From IMG/VR virus record IMGVR_UViG_3300043673_000021, positions 33,626 through 97,625 of that record: DNA of 64,000 nucleotides; one strand, given 5' to 3'. The notes beneath the pieces are model-generated. The model saw only the letters and a list, made by a program, of their open reading frames with translations, searched no databases and was not told where the DNA came from. Shown piece after piece: positions 40,586 through 48,441 of the stretch; positions within the stretch are counted from its first letter, which is position 1, and every line of letters begins with the position of its first letter. A program made the translations under genes and the position numbers. The DNA comes from a virus.

Positions 40586-40806
40586 CGCGTCTCCTCAACC
40601 CACTCAAGCGTCGTCCGGTAGACTTCGCGATACCGCACCTTCGCTGCAATGTACGCCTGACGCATCGCGTAGATCGAAGCGCAGACGACCGCCAGAATGC
40701 GCGTGATACCCACCGTGCGCACCCAGATACCGGCTGCCGGGATGCCGATGCAGGTGCTGAGCATGAGGACGTCAGCGCCGGGCGAGGTTAGGGATTCGGC
40801 GATCAT
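40582..40806 (-). CDS. Small membrane protein
   Basis: 74 residues from ATG 40806. One or two hydrophobic segments (ADVLMLSTCIGIPAAGIWVR, TRILAVVCASIYAMRQAYIA) and a basic C-terminus. Follows three bases after the preceding stop. Function unknown; holin-sized but no endolysin seen. Confidence 0.55.
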   Translation of the reverse strand: MIAESLTSPGADVLMLSTCIGIPAAGIWVRTVGITRILAVVCASIYAMRQAYIAAKVRYREVYRTTLEWVEETR

Positions 40807-40808
40807 AT

Positions 40809-41114
40809 TTACATCCACGCCTTTACGCACCACGCGAAGCCAACTGAGAACACGGGAGACAGAAGCATCTCAGCGTAGGTCGCCCAGATTGACTTGTCGG
40901 AATTATTCGCGTTGGAAGTTTTCCCGACCAACATCGCGATCAATACCGACAATCCCAATGCCACAGAGCGCGATGGTGCAGGGATGCTCCATGCTGGCGT
41001 AATAAACCAACCCCATATCGTTGTCAGCGCCCAATCCTTTATCAATACCGAGGCCACGAGGACTGGGACTAGAGAGATGCATCCCAGCAACGCTTCGTCT
41101 TTTGAGATTTCCAT
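40809..41114 (-). CDS. Membrane protein, three predicted segments
   Basis: 101 residues: LGCISLVPVLVASVLI, WALTTIWGWFI ... VALGLSVLIAMLVG and LLSPVFSVGFAWCVKAW. AAAGGAAAC precedes the ATG. Together with the next small membrane gene it could be a holin-type pair; that is guesswork. Confidence 0.6.
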   Translation of the reverse strand: MEISKDEALLGCISLVPVLVASVLIKDWALTTIWGWFITPAWSIPAPSRSVALGLSVLIAMLVGKTSNANNSDKSIWATYAEMLLSPVFSVGFAWCVKAWM

Positions 41115-41622
41115 TGTTTCCTTTCAATGGCGGGCCGCACGCGCGACCCGCTTCGTTTCCCTCTCAGTTAGTTGCGACCGCCAGACAGGGTCCAATTCCC
41201 TGCGGCAGGCGCTGGTCGTTCTTTCGGTCGATCCGGTGGGCTTGAGAGTTTGGCCATCACCACGACACCGATCTGTACCAACGGACTTTCTGTCCTCACA
41301 CTCTGGAAACCGGGGAACCCCGCGCAGATTTTCGTGCGCTAGTTAAAATTCCCCGGCTGTTCGCAATCGGACCCGAAGCGGCGGGATGACAATATACACG
41401 CCGAACCAAGTTACGGCGCAACGTATCCTCGAACATTCGAGCGCGTGCGAAAACTAAAACTTTTGCGAGCCTCCCAGATGGATTTGGACACCTCCCCCGA
41501 GATTTACCGTCCATCCGGAAAGCTTGCAAAATACCGGCGGCTCACAACCAAGCAAACCGCCGGTGAAGGAAATGCTACTTACGACGGAGATAACCCGCCG
41601 CTTTCCCTTTGGGGGAACTTGC
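41115..41622. other. Gene-free stretch, about 500 bases
   Basis: Contains a hairpin at 41130-41151 (GCGGGCCGCACGCG/CGACCCGC side) in front of the membrane-protein gene and a terminator-like stem at 41533-41564. Frames in this stretch have no ribosome-binding sites and no coding character that I can see. It marks the boundary between the leftward unit ending at 41623 and the one beginning at 41114, so a leftward promoter is expected here but not located. Confidence 0.5.
41533..41564 (-). terminator. Terminator-like hairpin
   Basis: Perfect 8-bp stem ACCGGCGG/CCGCCGGT with a 16-base loop, followed on the minus strand by ATTTTG. Lies 59 bases after the stop of the gene at 41623. The long loop and short T run make it moderate. 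Confidence 0.45.
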
Positions 41623-41916
41623 TTACGCGGTCGGTTGCGTCGGAGCGACCGGGGTATTGGCAACGACAGCCGCGCCAAGAGCCGTGGCGGATGCCGCGAA
41701 ACGGCTGGTTACGGCAGAGATGGCGTTGGTGGCGGCATCGATCGAACCCTGGTTCGCCGCGGCATCAGCGGTAAGTGCGGCGGTAACCGCGGCGGTAATT
41801 TCAGCGGCAATGGCGTTGATTAACGCGAGTGCGCCGGCTTCGGTGGTTTCGGTGGCGGCAACCTGTGTAGTGGCTGCGGCGATAGCTGCATTGAGTGCTG
41901 TGAGATCTACTGGCAT
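41623..41916 (-). CDS. Ala/Thr-rich protein, possible structural
   Basis: 97 residues from ATG 41916. About 40% Ala and Thr with heptad-like spacing (LTALNAAIAAATTQVAATET ... ITAAVTAALTADAAANQGSI), ending in a Pro/Thr tail. Resembles small virion fibres or coiled-coil spacers. Function not assigned. Confidence 0.6.
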   Translation of the reverse strand: MPVDLTALNAAIAAATTQVAATETTEAGALALINAIAAEITAAVTAALTADAAANQGSIDAATNAISAVTSRFAASATALGAAVVANTPVAPTQPTA

Positions 41917-41923
41917 GTTTTTA

Positions 41924-42106
41924 CTACTCCTTGGTGTTTTGGTCAACGGAACTTTGCAGTTCCGAACTTGTTTTGCCCAGGCCGGAGGTGAATTTCTGCA
42001 CTTGGGCGGTAAGCGCGTCGATCTCTTTCTGCTGCTGGTCTTCCAAATAGGTGACCAAGCGGTCGAGCGCTGGAATTTCTACCTTGATAAGTAACTGGTG
42101 TCGCAT
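41924..42106 (-). CDS. Short coiled-coil protein
   Basis: 60 residues, RHQLLIKVEIPALDRLVTYL then a coiled coil (DALTAQVQKFTSGLGKTSSE). Not recognised; in a row with likely structural neighbours. Confidence 0.55.
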   Translation of the reverse strand: MRHQLLIKVEIPALDRLVTYLEDQQQKEIDALTAQVQKFTSGLGKTSSELQSSVDQNTKE

Positions 42107-42119
42107 GTTGGCTCCTTGC

Positions 42120-42695
42120 TTACATCCCCATGCCGGAGGCCATTTTCATGACCAGTGCCAGAGTCTGGTTCGCGATTGTGCGATCGGCATCGGTGTATCC
42201 TCCACCCGATGACGGCGTGGACGCTGCCGGCGGATTCGGGTTGAAGACGTCAGTATTGGCGACCCCGCCGATACCGTTCGGGCCGAACGGGCTGGCGATC
42301 AGTTGCTCATTCGGCAGCAGCGGGCGAATCGGCACCAAATAAGACCCCGCAGTCGAAGGGGGAATCGGGCCGCTGTCCGGCGGAAGGTTGACCGAAGTCG
42401 CCAAGAATGCCGGGAGCATGATAGTTGTGACGACCGGCTTCTGCCCAGCGGCATCAAGATGAGCAGTGGAATACGACATCATCCCAGTGATTGAGCCGGA
42501 TTGGGCATTGCTGTCGATCCAACTCTTGACAGGCAGGATCGGGTTGTAAGCTGGCGCGACCTTGCCAGTCTTGGCGAAGTAATCCGCCTGATTTGTGAAC
42601 ACCTTGATATAGCTCGGCACCAAGGCGGTGATTGGATATTCCCCTTGGCCTTGCGGCTGAGGCGGATCGATAGTTACAGTCGGCGTAGTTCCCAT
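42120..42695 (-). CDS. Hypothetical protein, possible virion component
   Basis: 191 residues, beta-rich, Pro/Ser/Gly-rich with a C-terminal helix (DRTIANQTLALVMKMASGMG). No family recognised. Position beside two small Ala-rich/coiled-coil genes suggests an accessory structural module set in the early region; weak. Confidence 0.55.
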   Translation of the reverse strand: MGTTPTVTIDPPQPQGQGEYPITALVPSYIKVFTNQADYFAKTGKVAPAYNPILPVKSWIDSNAQSGSITGMMSYSTAHLDAAGQKPVVTTIMLPAFLATSVNLPPDSGPIPPSTAGSYLVPIRPLLPNEQLIASPFGPNGIGGVANTDVFNPNPPAASTPSSGGGYTDADRTIANQTLALVMKMASGMGM

Positions 42696-42785
42696 TTGTT
42701 TGGCTCCTGCGAACCACCCAGAAGGTCAAGAGACGAATGCTTCGGAGGCTCGCACTCGTTTCTGTTTCTGGATGGTTGGCAGAAG

Positions 42786-42803
42786 GCCGGATGCCCATCC
42801 GGC
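42786..42803 (-). terminator. Hairpin after recombination-region gene
   Basis: GCCGGATG/CATCCGGC, 8-bp perfect stem with 2-base loop, 21 bases after the stop of the gene at 42824. No T run, so termination is uncertain; may separate the recombination module from the virion-like genes. Confidence 0.35.
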
Positions 42804-42823
42804 TCTTCCCGATTTATCGGACT

Positions 42824-43156
42824 TCAAGCGCTCGTCAGATCCTGGGTAGCCTCCCTTCTGGCGTCTGCCGTGGGGTCGGTCGAAATCGTTGAACCCGTGG
42901 GCGTAACGTTGGCAACTTGATAAGTGGTTCCGATGGAATACTCTTCCAGCGCCAATCTGCCGGCCACTTCCGCTGAAAGGTCAAAGGGCGGTTCTACCTT
43001 GATGGGGTCGATTGCCTTATCGCGGCGCTCGATATAGCGCAGAGTTCTATCGACCTCGTCCGCACGGGTAAGGAAATCTCGCCGACGCTCCGGCGTCCAC
43101 TCGCGCATGCTGGCCAGCATTTCGCGCTCTAGGGTGCCTCGCTTTTTATTGGCCAC
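42824..43156 (-). CDS. Hypothetical basic protein
   Basis: 110 residues. The first half is very charged and helical (TLEREMLASMREWTPERRRD ... RTLRYIERRDKAIDPIKVEP), the second polar (TTYQVANVTPTGSTIST). Directly after the exonuclease gene with an 11-base overlap. Not recognised. Confidence 0.55.
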   Translation of the reverse strand: MANKKRGTLEREMLASMREWTPERRRDFLTRADEVDRTLRYIERRDKAIDPIKVEPPFDLSAEVAGRLALEEYSIGTTYQVANVTPTGSTISTDPTADARREATQDLTSA

Positions 43157-43895
43157 GGTGCGCCTCCGCTCTCTGCGCTTCCTGATGCTCCCAGATCATG
43201 TCTACGTCCGCATCGGAGACGCCAAGGTCGCCAGCGTCGTCTAGTTCGGCTTCCGCTGTGCGCCAGACGAACGGCCCGAAGCGCTCTTCGACTTCGGCGC
43301 GCTTCATGCGCAGTACGTCCACGAAAGCCTCGGTCGCCTCCCTCAGCTTTGCGATGTACGGCTCGTCGCGCTCTACCGGCGTCACGCTCAGCGGCAGTTC
43401 AGGATGATAGGAAACCGCGTAAACTCCGTCATACTCGCCGACCATAAGCTGGCCTTGCAACTGAGTGCGGTAATCCAAAACCATCTCGCCACCCATTAGG
43501 TAACGCATATGGACTGCCTCAGAAGCCGGAGCCTTGATCTCCACAATCCAGTTCGTGCCAACCACTTTGCGGTCAGGCGAAGCTCCAAGCATCAAATCTT
43601 CAGTTGTGACGAATCCGATGCGCTCCACTTCGATGTCAGTCTGGAACGTGAACGCCTTTGCCGCCGGCTCTTCCATCAAGGTCCCGCGCGCCATTACATC
43701 GGTCTCGATGCCGGTGATTGGCCGACCCATGACAAACTCCGCGAGGAGCTCATAAATGTAATTTGCAGACGATTTGCTTAGTTCGCATTTCGCCGGGGTG
43801 ACAATTTTGTCAAAGCATGAAGCAGTGGGTATGCCGAGCCGGAGACGGTGCCAAGCGGGAGAATTTTGAATGCAATCGTGCACCACGTGGCCCAT
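43146..43895 (-). CDS. YqaJ/lambda-type exonuclease
   Basis: 249 residues. PD-(D/E)xK exonuclease of phage recombination: SPAWHRLRLGIPTAS, ARGTLMEEPAA, LMLGASPDRKV, WIVEIKAPAS (E-x-K) and TQLQGQLMVGEYD. Processive 5'-3' digestion of linear double-stranded DNA makes single strands for an annealing protein, here the ERF gene 600 bases upstream. ATGA/TAATG-type junctions link the module. Confidence 0.9.
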   Translation of the reverse strand: MGHVVHDCIQNSPAWHRLRLGIPTASCFDKIVTPAKCELSKSSANYIYELLAEFVMGRPITGIETDVMARGTLMEEPAAKAFTFQTDIEVERIGFVTTEDLMLGASPDRKVVGTNWIVEIKAPASEAVHMRYLMGGEMVLDYRTQLQGQLMVGEYDGVYAVSYHPELPLSVTPVERDEPYIAKLREATEAFVDVLRMKRAEVEERFGPFVWRTAEAELDDAGDLGVSDADVDMIWEHQEAQRAEAHRGQ

Positions 43896-44209
43896 TACCG
43901 ATCACTCCTGTCCAATACTGGATGCGTCCACTCATGCCACAGTTTGTGCACCGTGCCCGGCTTAACCCAGCAATAGAACCGTTCTCCGACCTTAACCGGA
44001 AACTTCAAGAAGGGGTCAACGACGCCTACCGGAGAAATCGACTTCTCCGCACCGAAAAACTTATCCTTCCGGTCGGTCTTTTTCAATGTGACCTTATCCC
44101 CAGGATTAAGCCCTTCCAATGCAACCACTGGCATGATCGGAACATGGATTGCGTCCCTAGCGTACTCCGAAAGGGGGTCGAGGACTTTGCCGATCAGTGG
44201 CTTACTCAT
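43895..44209 (-). CDS. Hypothetical protein, paralogue of 47813-48106
   Basis: 104 residues from ATG 44209. Central signature RDAIHVPIMPVVALEGLNPG ... VGVVDPFLKFPVKVGERFY and the tail WHEWTHPVL. The same arrangement recurs in the gene at 47813. Not a named family to me; a duplicated phage accessory protein between exonuclease and ERF. Confidence 0.6.
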   Translation of the reverse strand: MSKPLIGKVLDPLSEYARDAIHVPIMPVVALEGLNPGDKVTLKKTDRKDKFFGAEKSISPVGVVDPFLKFPVKVGERFYCWVKPGTVHKLWHEWTHPVLDRSDR

Positions 44210-44489
44210 CCTCGGGGTCCTCATACGCTTCGCAATCTTTATTCGTGCAGTGCCCGTCCGTTTCCTCTTGGTAGCAGGAGTCGCATTTCTCCTCTTTGAA
44301 CACACCATAAGCCTTAGCGAAGGTGTCCACTGCCAACTGGTATGCGTCCGGCGCGACCTCCGAAGTGCAGCAGTAGTTGTCCCAGTCGAGCGAATCGTCA
44401 TCGTAGTTCGCCTTCAGGTACGCGATGATCTGTTCCGCTTGCTCTGCTGTTAATTCGGGCAACGGTAGTTTTCTCTTTGGTTGTCTCAT
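44202..44489 (-). CDS. Small acidic zinc-binding protein
   Basis: 95 residues. N-terminal helix (ELTAEQAEQIIAYLKANYDD), CC in the middle, and CDSCYQEETDGHCTNKDC at the end, which can bind zinc. Very acidic overall. Overlaps the next gene by 8 bases. Confidence 0.55.
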   Translation of the reverse strand: MRQPKRKLPLPELTAEQAEQIIAYLKANYDDDSLDWDNYCCTSEVAPDAYQLAVDTFAKAYGVFKEEKCDSCYQEETDGHCTNKDCEAYEDPEDE

Positions 44490-44495
44490 GTGCTT

Positions 44496-45272
44496 CTACT
44501 TAGCTCCATGCTTCGCGCGCATCTTGGCCTGCAGCGCCCGGTATGCGATGGGATACGTGACCGCGTTAATCTCCTCGAAACTCTTGACGCCGATCAGGTT
44601 CAGGAAAGCCGTAGTCTGCTTTTCATCCATCTCAGCTTCCGCCTGCATATCCCGCAGCGAGTTCAACTGCTTCTCGTTAATGGCCGACATGCCATTGCCA
44701 TCGTCGTCCTGGCCCTCGGTCACCAAATTCAGTAGGCGTTCAGTCAGGTAGCGGCGCGCGTACTTATCGCTGCTTCCGACCGCCTGAATTGCGTTCTTAC
44801 CGCCGCTCGTATCCGCCGGCAGCCGCATCTTCGAGGACTTGCTATGGCCCATGCGGTGCGATATCGTGCCCACGTAAACGTCGCCCTTGTCGGTGAACTC
44901 CGTGTCAAAGGAGAGCGAGAAGCCAAACTCCGCGAGCAGCGGACGAATCGCCTTGTCAATGTTCTCGTAGGTCGCAAAGCGGAAGTCCACATCCTTGTAC
45001 TTCACGCGGCCATCTTTGCTGATGCGCGGCAGGCGGGGCTGAAGTTGCGACATCGCTTCATTGAAAGCCGCCAGTGATTCGTCGCGCTTCAACTGGCGAA
45101 CTTGATCCAGCACCTTTGAAAGCTTGTCGGCGTCGAAGCGGGGGTCCATCACCATTGGGCTGATCATGGCCATCAGCGCAGAGGATTCTGATTGAGCCGG
45201 ATCGGTATCGCGGTGGAACCGATTATCGAGAGCGGAAGTCTCGTGGCTTACAACTTCTAGCGACTCAGGCAT
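44496..45272 (-). CDS. erf: ERF-family single-strand annealing protein
   Basis: 258 residues. The ERF core: YKDVDFRFATYENIDKAIRP, LLAEFGFSLSFDTEF, GGKNAIQAVGSSDKYARRYL and TERLLNLVTEGQDDDG, as in P22 Erf and its relatives. The N-terminal residues 1-30 are variable. Pairs single strands produced by the exonuclease to recombine or circularise phage DNA. The adjacent SMC-like ATPase overlaps by 8 bases. Confidence 0.9.
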   Translation of the reverse strand: MPESLEVVSHETSALDNRFHRDTDPAQSESSALMAMISPMVMDPRFDADKLSKVLDQVRQLKRDESLAAFNEAMSQLQPRLPRISKDGRVKYKDVDFRFATYENIDKAIRPLLAEFGFSLSFDTEFTDKGDVYVGTISHRMGHSKSSKMRLPADTSGGKNAIQAVGSSDKYARRYLTERLLNLVTEGQDDDGNGMSAINEKQLNSLRDMQAEAEMDEKQTTAFLNLIGVKSFEEINAVTYPIAYRALQAKMRAKHGAK

Positions 45273-46638
45273 TGACTGGCTCCTCGAATAGTTCAGGCTG
45301 GTTGACCGCGGAGACCGCGCCGTCTTCCATCACAATTCCTACCTTTCCGGAACTTTCAACCTTCTCGATCCAGACTTGGTAGTCATTGGCTTCGGCCATC
45401 TCGGAGATAAGCCTGATTCCGTCCTCGTCGAGTAGCGAACCATCCTTGATCCGGATAACTCGAAGCTTAGGGTTAGCAGCCATTGCGATCGCGACCGAAA
45501 CGCGAAGTTGTTCCGCGCTGGATGCCTGATCGAACGGAATCCCGTTATAGGTCACCACGCCATCGCCAAAACCAAGACCCGGTACTGGCATGTCCGACGC
45601 CGCAATGGCTTCGCCTCGAAGCGCCGCGCGCGCCTCCATGCGATCGGTTATTGCCTGCGACTCTTTCTCTAGCCGCTCCGCTTCAGCGGCAATAGATTCT
45701 CCCGACTGACGCTTTGTGACCTTGGCGTTGTACTCTTTGGCCTCAGACAACTGACGCCGAAAGTCTGCGATATCGATCGGAGCAGGTGTATCCGGCAGAG
45801 ACGCCAAGCGCGCCTCGATACCTTCAGCCTCGAGTATTGCTGCGTTAGCCTGCCCATCAATCAGGACAGCGGCCTTTTCTCCGTCTTCGCGGACGCGCTG
45901 AATCTCGCGCTCCAGTTCCGCAATTCGGGACTCCGTCATTGACCGACGGTGGGCTGCGCTATCCCTGTGACGTTCTGCTAGCCCACGCTTCGCAGAGATC
46001 CCCCGCTCCATGTCCTGACGGATTATCTCTGCGGTGCCGATAGAATTGTTGTGTTCGGCGGCAGCCTGTAGGCGGTTTAGAATCTCGGCCTCATTTACCG
46101 GCTCCGATGGAAGTGACGCGTAGTCTGCCGGAACGCGCGCCCGTGCCGCCTTGGCGTCGCGGTTTATATCAGTGCGCCGGGCGTAGTCGCCTTTATCCAG
46201 CCGTTCAAGTTCTTCGAGATTGATCGAAAGTTTGGATGCGCGCTGTAGTTCGGTGACTTGAAGCTTTTGCGGCATGCGCGAGAATGCAAGCGGGTCAAAA
46301 GTCAACTCTCCCAAGAGTTTGTCGAGCATGGCCTGAGGAGAGCCATAGTGCGCTCCTTCTGCATTCGAAACCGAAAGCGAGGTACCGCCGGCGGCCGTGA
46401 ATCGCCTCTCAACAATGAGCTCGCCCATGTCGAGTTTGATTCGCGCCTTCTCTGCGCCATTCCGAACCGGCTTCCCTTGGATCACTTCCTTGCCCGCAAG
46501 CGCCCAGTAAATGGAGTCGAGAACCGAACTCTTGCCGCTGCCGTTTTTCCCGGTAACCTGAACTAGAGCACCGGACGGCTTGATTTCAACAACACGTAGC
46601 TTTTTGACGTTCTCGGCTGTTAGTGTAAGTATTTTCAT
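45265..46638 (-). CDS. SMC/Rad50-like ATPase
   Basis: 457 residues from ATG 46638 (ATGA). Walker A VTGKNGSGKSSVLDSIYWAL near residues 30-50; long coiled coil from about 160 to 370 (RIAELEREIQRVREDGEKAA); signature-like QASSAEQLRVSVAIAMAANP and Walker B-like KDGSLLDEDGIRL near the C-terminus. Short version of the SbcC/Rad50/RecN fold, often found with phage ERF; no SbcD partner is visible. Probably assists recombination or DNA end processing. Confidence 0.85.
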   Translation of the reverse strand: MKILTLTAENVKKLRVVEIKPSGALVQVTGKNGSGKSSVLDSIYWALAGKEVIQGKPVRNGAEKARIKLDMGELIVERRFTAAGGTSLSVSNAEGAHYGSPQAMLDKLLGELTFDPLAFSRMPQKLQVTELQRASKLSINLEELERLDKGDYARRTDINRDAKAARARVPADYASLPSEPVNEAEILNRLQAAAEHNNSIGTAEIIRQDMERGISAKRGLAERHRDSAAHRRSMTESRIAELEREIQRVREDGEKAAVLIDGQANAAILEAEGIEARLASLPDTPAPIDIADFRRQLSEAKEYNAKVTKRQSGESIAAEAERLEKESQAITDRMEARAALRGEAIAASDMPVPGLGFGDGVVTYNGIPFDQASSAEQLRVSVAIAMAANPKLRVIRIKDGSLLDEDGIRLISEMAEANDYQVWIEKVESSGKVGIVMEDGAVSAVNQPELFEEPVNA

Positions 46639-46727
46639 TGCTCTGAATCTTTCCCTTGCCACATAAACTCTGCTCGTTTCATCTGCTCAACCACCAACCT
46701 GCGCGTTTCGGCGCTGGCGATCTTCAT
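46635..46727 (-). CDS. Tiny coupled ORF (30 residues)
   Basis: ATG at 46727 in an ATGA overlap with the 19-residue ORF; TGA in an ATGA overlap with the SMC-like ATPase start. Helical product (KIASAETRRLVVEQMKRAEF). May serve only to pass ribosomes to the ATPase gene. Confidence 0.35.
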   Translation of the reverse strand: MKIASAETRRLVVEQMKRAEFMWQGKDSEQ

Positions 46728-46783
46728 GCAAAGTTCGCTGGCCACCAGACTCCAAGCCGCTTCGTCATCGAGCCCGGAGTCAT
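46724..46783 (-). CDS. Tiny coupled ORF (19 residues)
   Basis: ATGA overlaps on both sides; product MTPGSMTKRLGVWWPANFA. The frame is open upstream to 46858, giving a 44-residue alternative. The third link in a chain of four genes joined by 4-base overlaps. Confidence 0.3.
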   Translation of the reverse strand: MTPGSMTKRLGVWWPANFA

Positions 46784-47091
46784 CCCCTTACCGATGAGGA
46801 AATCAGCGATAGTAGACGCCTTGCGCTCGCGCCCAAGTTCTTGATAAATGTTTGCCATTTGCTGTCCGTCACTGACTCCATCTCGGTAAAGCAGTACGCG
46901 CCAATCTCGTCGGAGTCGTCGTGCTTTACAAACCACACGTCGCCGCCATGCCCTGGGACGTATCTCGTAATCACACCCGTTGTCCCGCTCTTCCTGACGT
47001 TCAAATGCTTATCAGCTATTAACATCCCAAGCGTGCTTCCTAAATCGCCGATGCGAACACGCATGCCAGGCTCTACGTCGTTGCATTCCAT
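46780..47091 (-). CDS. Hypothetical protein
   Basis: 103 residues. KOW/SH3-like beginning (VEPGMRVRIGDLGSTLGMLI ... GVITRYVPGHGGDVWFVKHD) then a helical tail. Fits a small beta-barrel; not a named family. Confidence 0.55.
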   Translation of the reverse strand: MECNDVEPGMRVRIGDLGSTLGMLIADKHLNVRKSGTTGVITRYVPGHGGDVWFVKHDDSDEIGAYCFTEMESVTDSKWQTFIKNLGASARRLLSLISSSVRG

Positions 47092-47093
47092 GA

Positions 47094-47375
47094 CTAGATA
47101 TGCAGCCCAGCCGCGCGCAACCTCGGCGCGATCTTAGGCTCGACGCCAAGCGCCCATCGCTCGTAGCCATTCACCTCAACCGGATAGCCCTTGCGCAAGA
47201 TCTCCAGATTGTCTGGGTCCGCATGGGCAATCACTATCGCCAGCGCCAGACTGAAACCTCCCAATAGAGAGAACTGCCAGCGGACCACCCATTTCTCAGA
47301 CTCGTCAAAGTCGGGAGAGTTAAGAACCCCAAAGGTCTTGTCACTCAACAGGAAATTTCCAAGTAGTTTCGTCAT
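47094..47375 (-). CDS. Hypothetical protein
   Basis: 93 residues. Mid hydrophobic stretch (SLLGGFSLALAIVIAHADPD), probably a buried strand/helix rather than a full membrane span. Not recognised. Confidence 0.5.
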   Translation of the reverse strand: MTKLLGNFLLSDKTFGVLNSPDFDESEKWVVRWQFSLLGGFSLALAIVIAHADPDNLEILRKGYPVEVNGYERWALGVEPKIAPRLRAAGLHI

Positions 47376-47378
47376 TTC

Positions 47379-47615
47379 TTAATCCCGCTCCCGTAATTGT
47401 TCCCAACGCTCAAACCGCTCCCGTGCCGAAAACTCCCCGTCGAGAATGGCGTCCTGGTCCTCGTGGCCACACGGGTCTTTGGTAGCGCCGGATGGATTCG
47501 AACCATCAACAGGTTTCCGAAGAAGGTCTAGCGCGCACTTGGCAGTCTTCAGATTCCATCTACTCTGGTATGAGGCGGGTTTACCAATTTCCCCACGGCG
47601 CAATTCCGTCTTCAT
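47379..47615 (-). CDS. Hypothetical protein overlapping the tRNA-like segment
   Basis: 78 residues. The C-terminal 35 (CGHEDQDAILDGEFSARERF) look like an ordinary small phage protein. The N-terminal 45 residues translate the tRNA-like sequence (PVDGSNPSGATK is typical of ORFs read through a T arm), so the true start may be later or the gene may be spurious. Starts in a TGATG junction with the next gene. Confidence 0.35.
   Translation of the reverse strand: MKTELRRGEIGKPASYQSRWNLKTAKCALDLLRKPVDGSNPSGATKDPCGHEDQDAILDGEFSARERFERWEQLRERD
47480..47602 (-). tRNA. tRNA-like element, degenerate or with an insert
   Basis: On the minus strand the 3' part has a 5-bp T stem GATGG/CCATC enclosing TTCGAAT, then CGGCGCT, a discriminator A and encoded CCA. 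The 5' part has GCGCCG (six of seven pairs with the 3' acceptor strand) and a D arm GGG-AAATTGGTAAA-CCC resembling that of tRNA-Leu. The D and T arms are separated by about 70 bases, some 35 more than even a long-variable-arm tRNA allows, and I find no credible anticodon arm. It may be a decayed tRNA, a tRNA with an insertion, or an attachment-site relic. Confidence 0.4.
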
Positions 47616-47800
47616 CAGTGCCCCCGCTTCCGATCCCGCTTCGCCTTAACCTTGACCGCGCACTCCGCGCAACGTTTCTGCAAGCGAGAACTAGTAACGA
47701 CCGCAGCACCGCATGTGCATCGGAACGTCCGCGCCTGCGACACCGCCCTGCCTGTTCCGAACCGGAGCCCCATCATTTGCAGCATCCTTAGCACGAGCAA
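47615..47800 (-). CDS. Small zinc-ribbon protein
   Basis: 61 residues. FRCTCGAAVVTSSRLQKRCA plus EC makes a CxC...CxxC site; very basic tail (KVKAKRDRKRGH). Start at 47800 or an ATG at 47785. Not recognised. Confidence 0.5.
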   Translation of the reverse strand: MLVLRMLQMMGLRFGTGRAVSQARTFRCTCGAAVVTSSRLQKRCAECAVKVKAKRDRKRGH

Positions 47801-47812
47801 CTGAAATAGAAG

Positions 47813-48106
47813 TCAGTGATGTTGATGTTGCTCGTGTCCATTCCGGTCAGAGCGCCGAAGTCTGGTTACCGTGTCCTGGTAGAGAACAAGCCAAAATCGC
47901 TCGCCGGGTCGCACTGGATTATTGAGAAAAGGATCGACGACGCCAATCTTCTTTCGCTCATGGGCCGACGCCTTTTTTTCGCGGGTCAACCCGACGTGGG
48001 TTCCCGGAGATAGCATCCCATCGGCTTCAACTGGAGCAATAGCAAAGTGGATTGCATCCCTCTGCTCGTCGCCGTAAATCAGACTTCCAAGTTTCGTTTC
48101 GTTCAT
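47813..48106 (-). CDS. Hypothetical protein, paralogue of 43895-44209
   Basis: 97 residues from ATG 48106 (ATGA). Shares RDAIHFAIAPVEADGMLSPG, IGVVDPFLNNPVRPGERFW and a following L-x-x-L pattern with the 43895 gene; the WHEWTHP tail is replaced by a His-rich end (NGHEQHQHH). Possibly a frameshifted or diverged copy. Confidence 0.6.
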   Translation of the reverse strand: MNETKLGSLIYGDEQRDAIHFAIAPVEADGMLSPGTHVGLTREKKASAHERKKIGVVDPFLNNPVRPGERFWLVLYQDTVTRLRRSDRNGHEQHQHH

Positions 48107-48282
48107 GAATTCGATCCTTCCCACTCCCCCAGCCCCTCATCCCAAGCCCGCGTCTCCGCCAGGGCCTTGCGCGCGTCGTCGCCGATGTCATATAACAGTG
48201 GCTCGTCCAGGACCGCGTCGTCGGGATCATAATCGCCATCCATAAGTTGCTCAGCGGTCGTTTTCAAATGCGTATCAATCAC
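48103..48282 (-). CDS. Small acidic protein
   Basis: 59 residues from GTG 48282 (a possible internal ATG at 48243). Very acidic (DGDYDPDDAVLDEPLLYDIG). ATGA overlap with the next gene and 8-base overlap with the previous. Not recognised. Confidence 0.5.
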   Translation of the reverse strand: MIDTHLKTTAEQLMDGDYDPDDAVLDEPLLYDIGDDARKALAETRAWDEGLGEWEGSNS

Positions 48283-48439
48283 GGCTGGACCTCAGCGGGA
48301 ATGCCATGGAAGCCGCGATAGCGAACAGAGAGCCGACGATCAAGCCCCACGGATGGCCAAATACGCCGTCTGTTATCACCGAAGCACCTACGGCTCCAGT
48401 AGCGATCATCGCGATATTGGCCCAGTTGATTCTGCGCAT
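48275..48439 (-). CDS. Small membrane protein
   Basis: 54 residues with two hydrophobic segments (NIAMIATGAVGASVITDGVF and WGLIVGSLFAIAASMAF). GAGG six bases before the ATG decides the start. Resembles small phage inner-membrane proteins. Confidence 0.55.
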   Translation of the reverse strand: MRRINWANIAMIATGAVGASVITDGVFGHPWGLIVGSLFAIAASMAFPLRSSRD

Positions 48440-48441
48440 GG

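Noticed and set aside
40582-41114. Holin-endolysin lysis cassette
   Set aside because: Small membrane proteins are present, but no lysozyme, amidase or peptidase is seen nearby; calling them holins would be guesswork.
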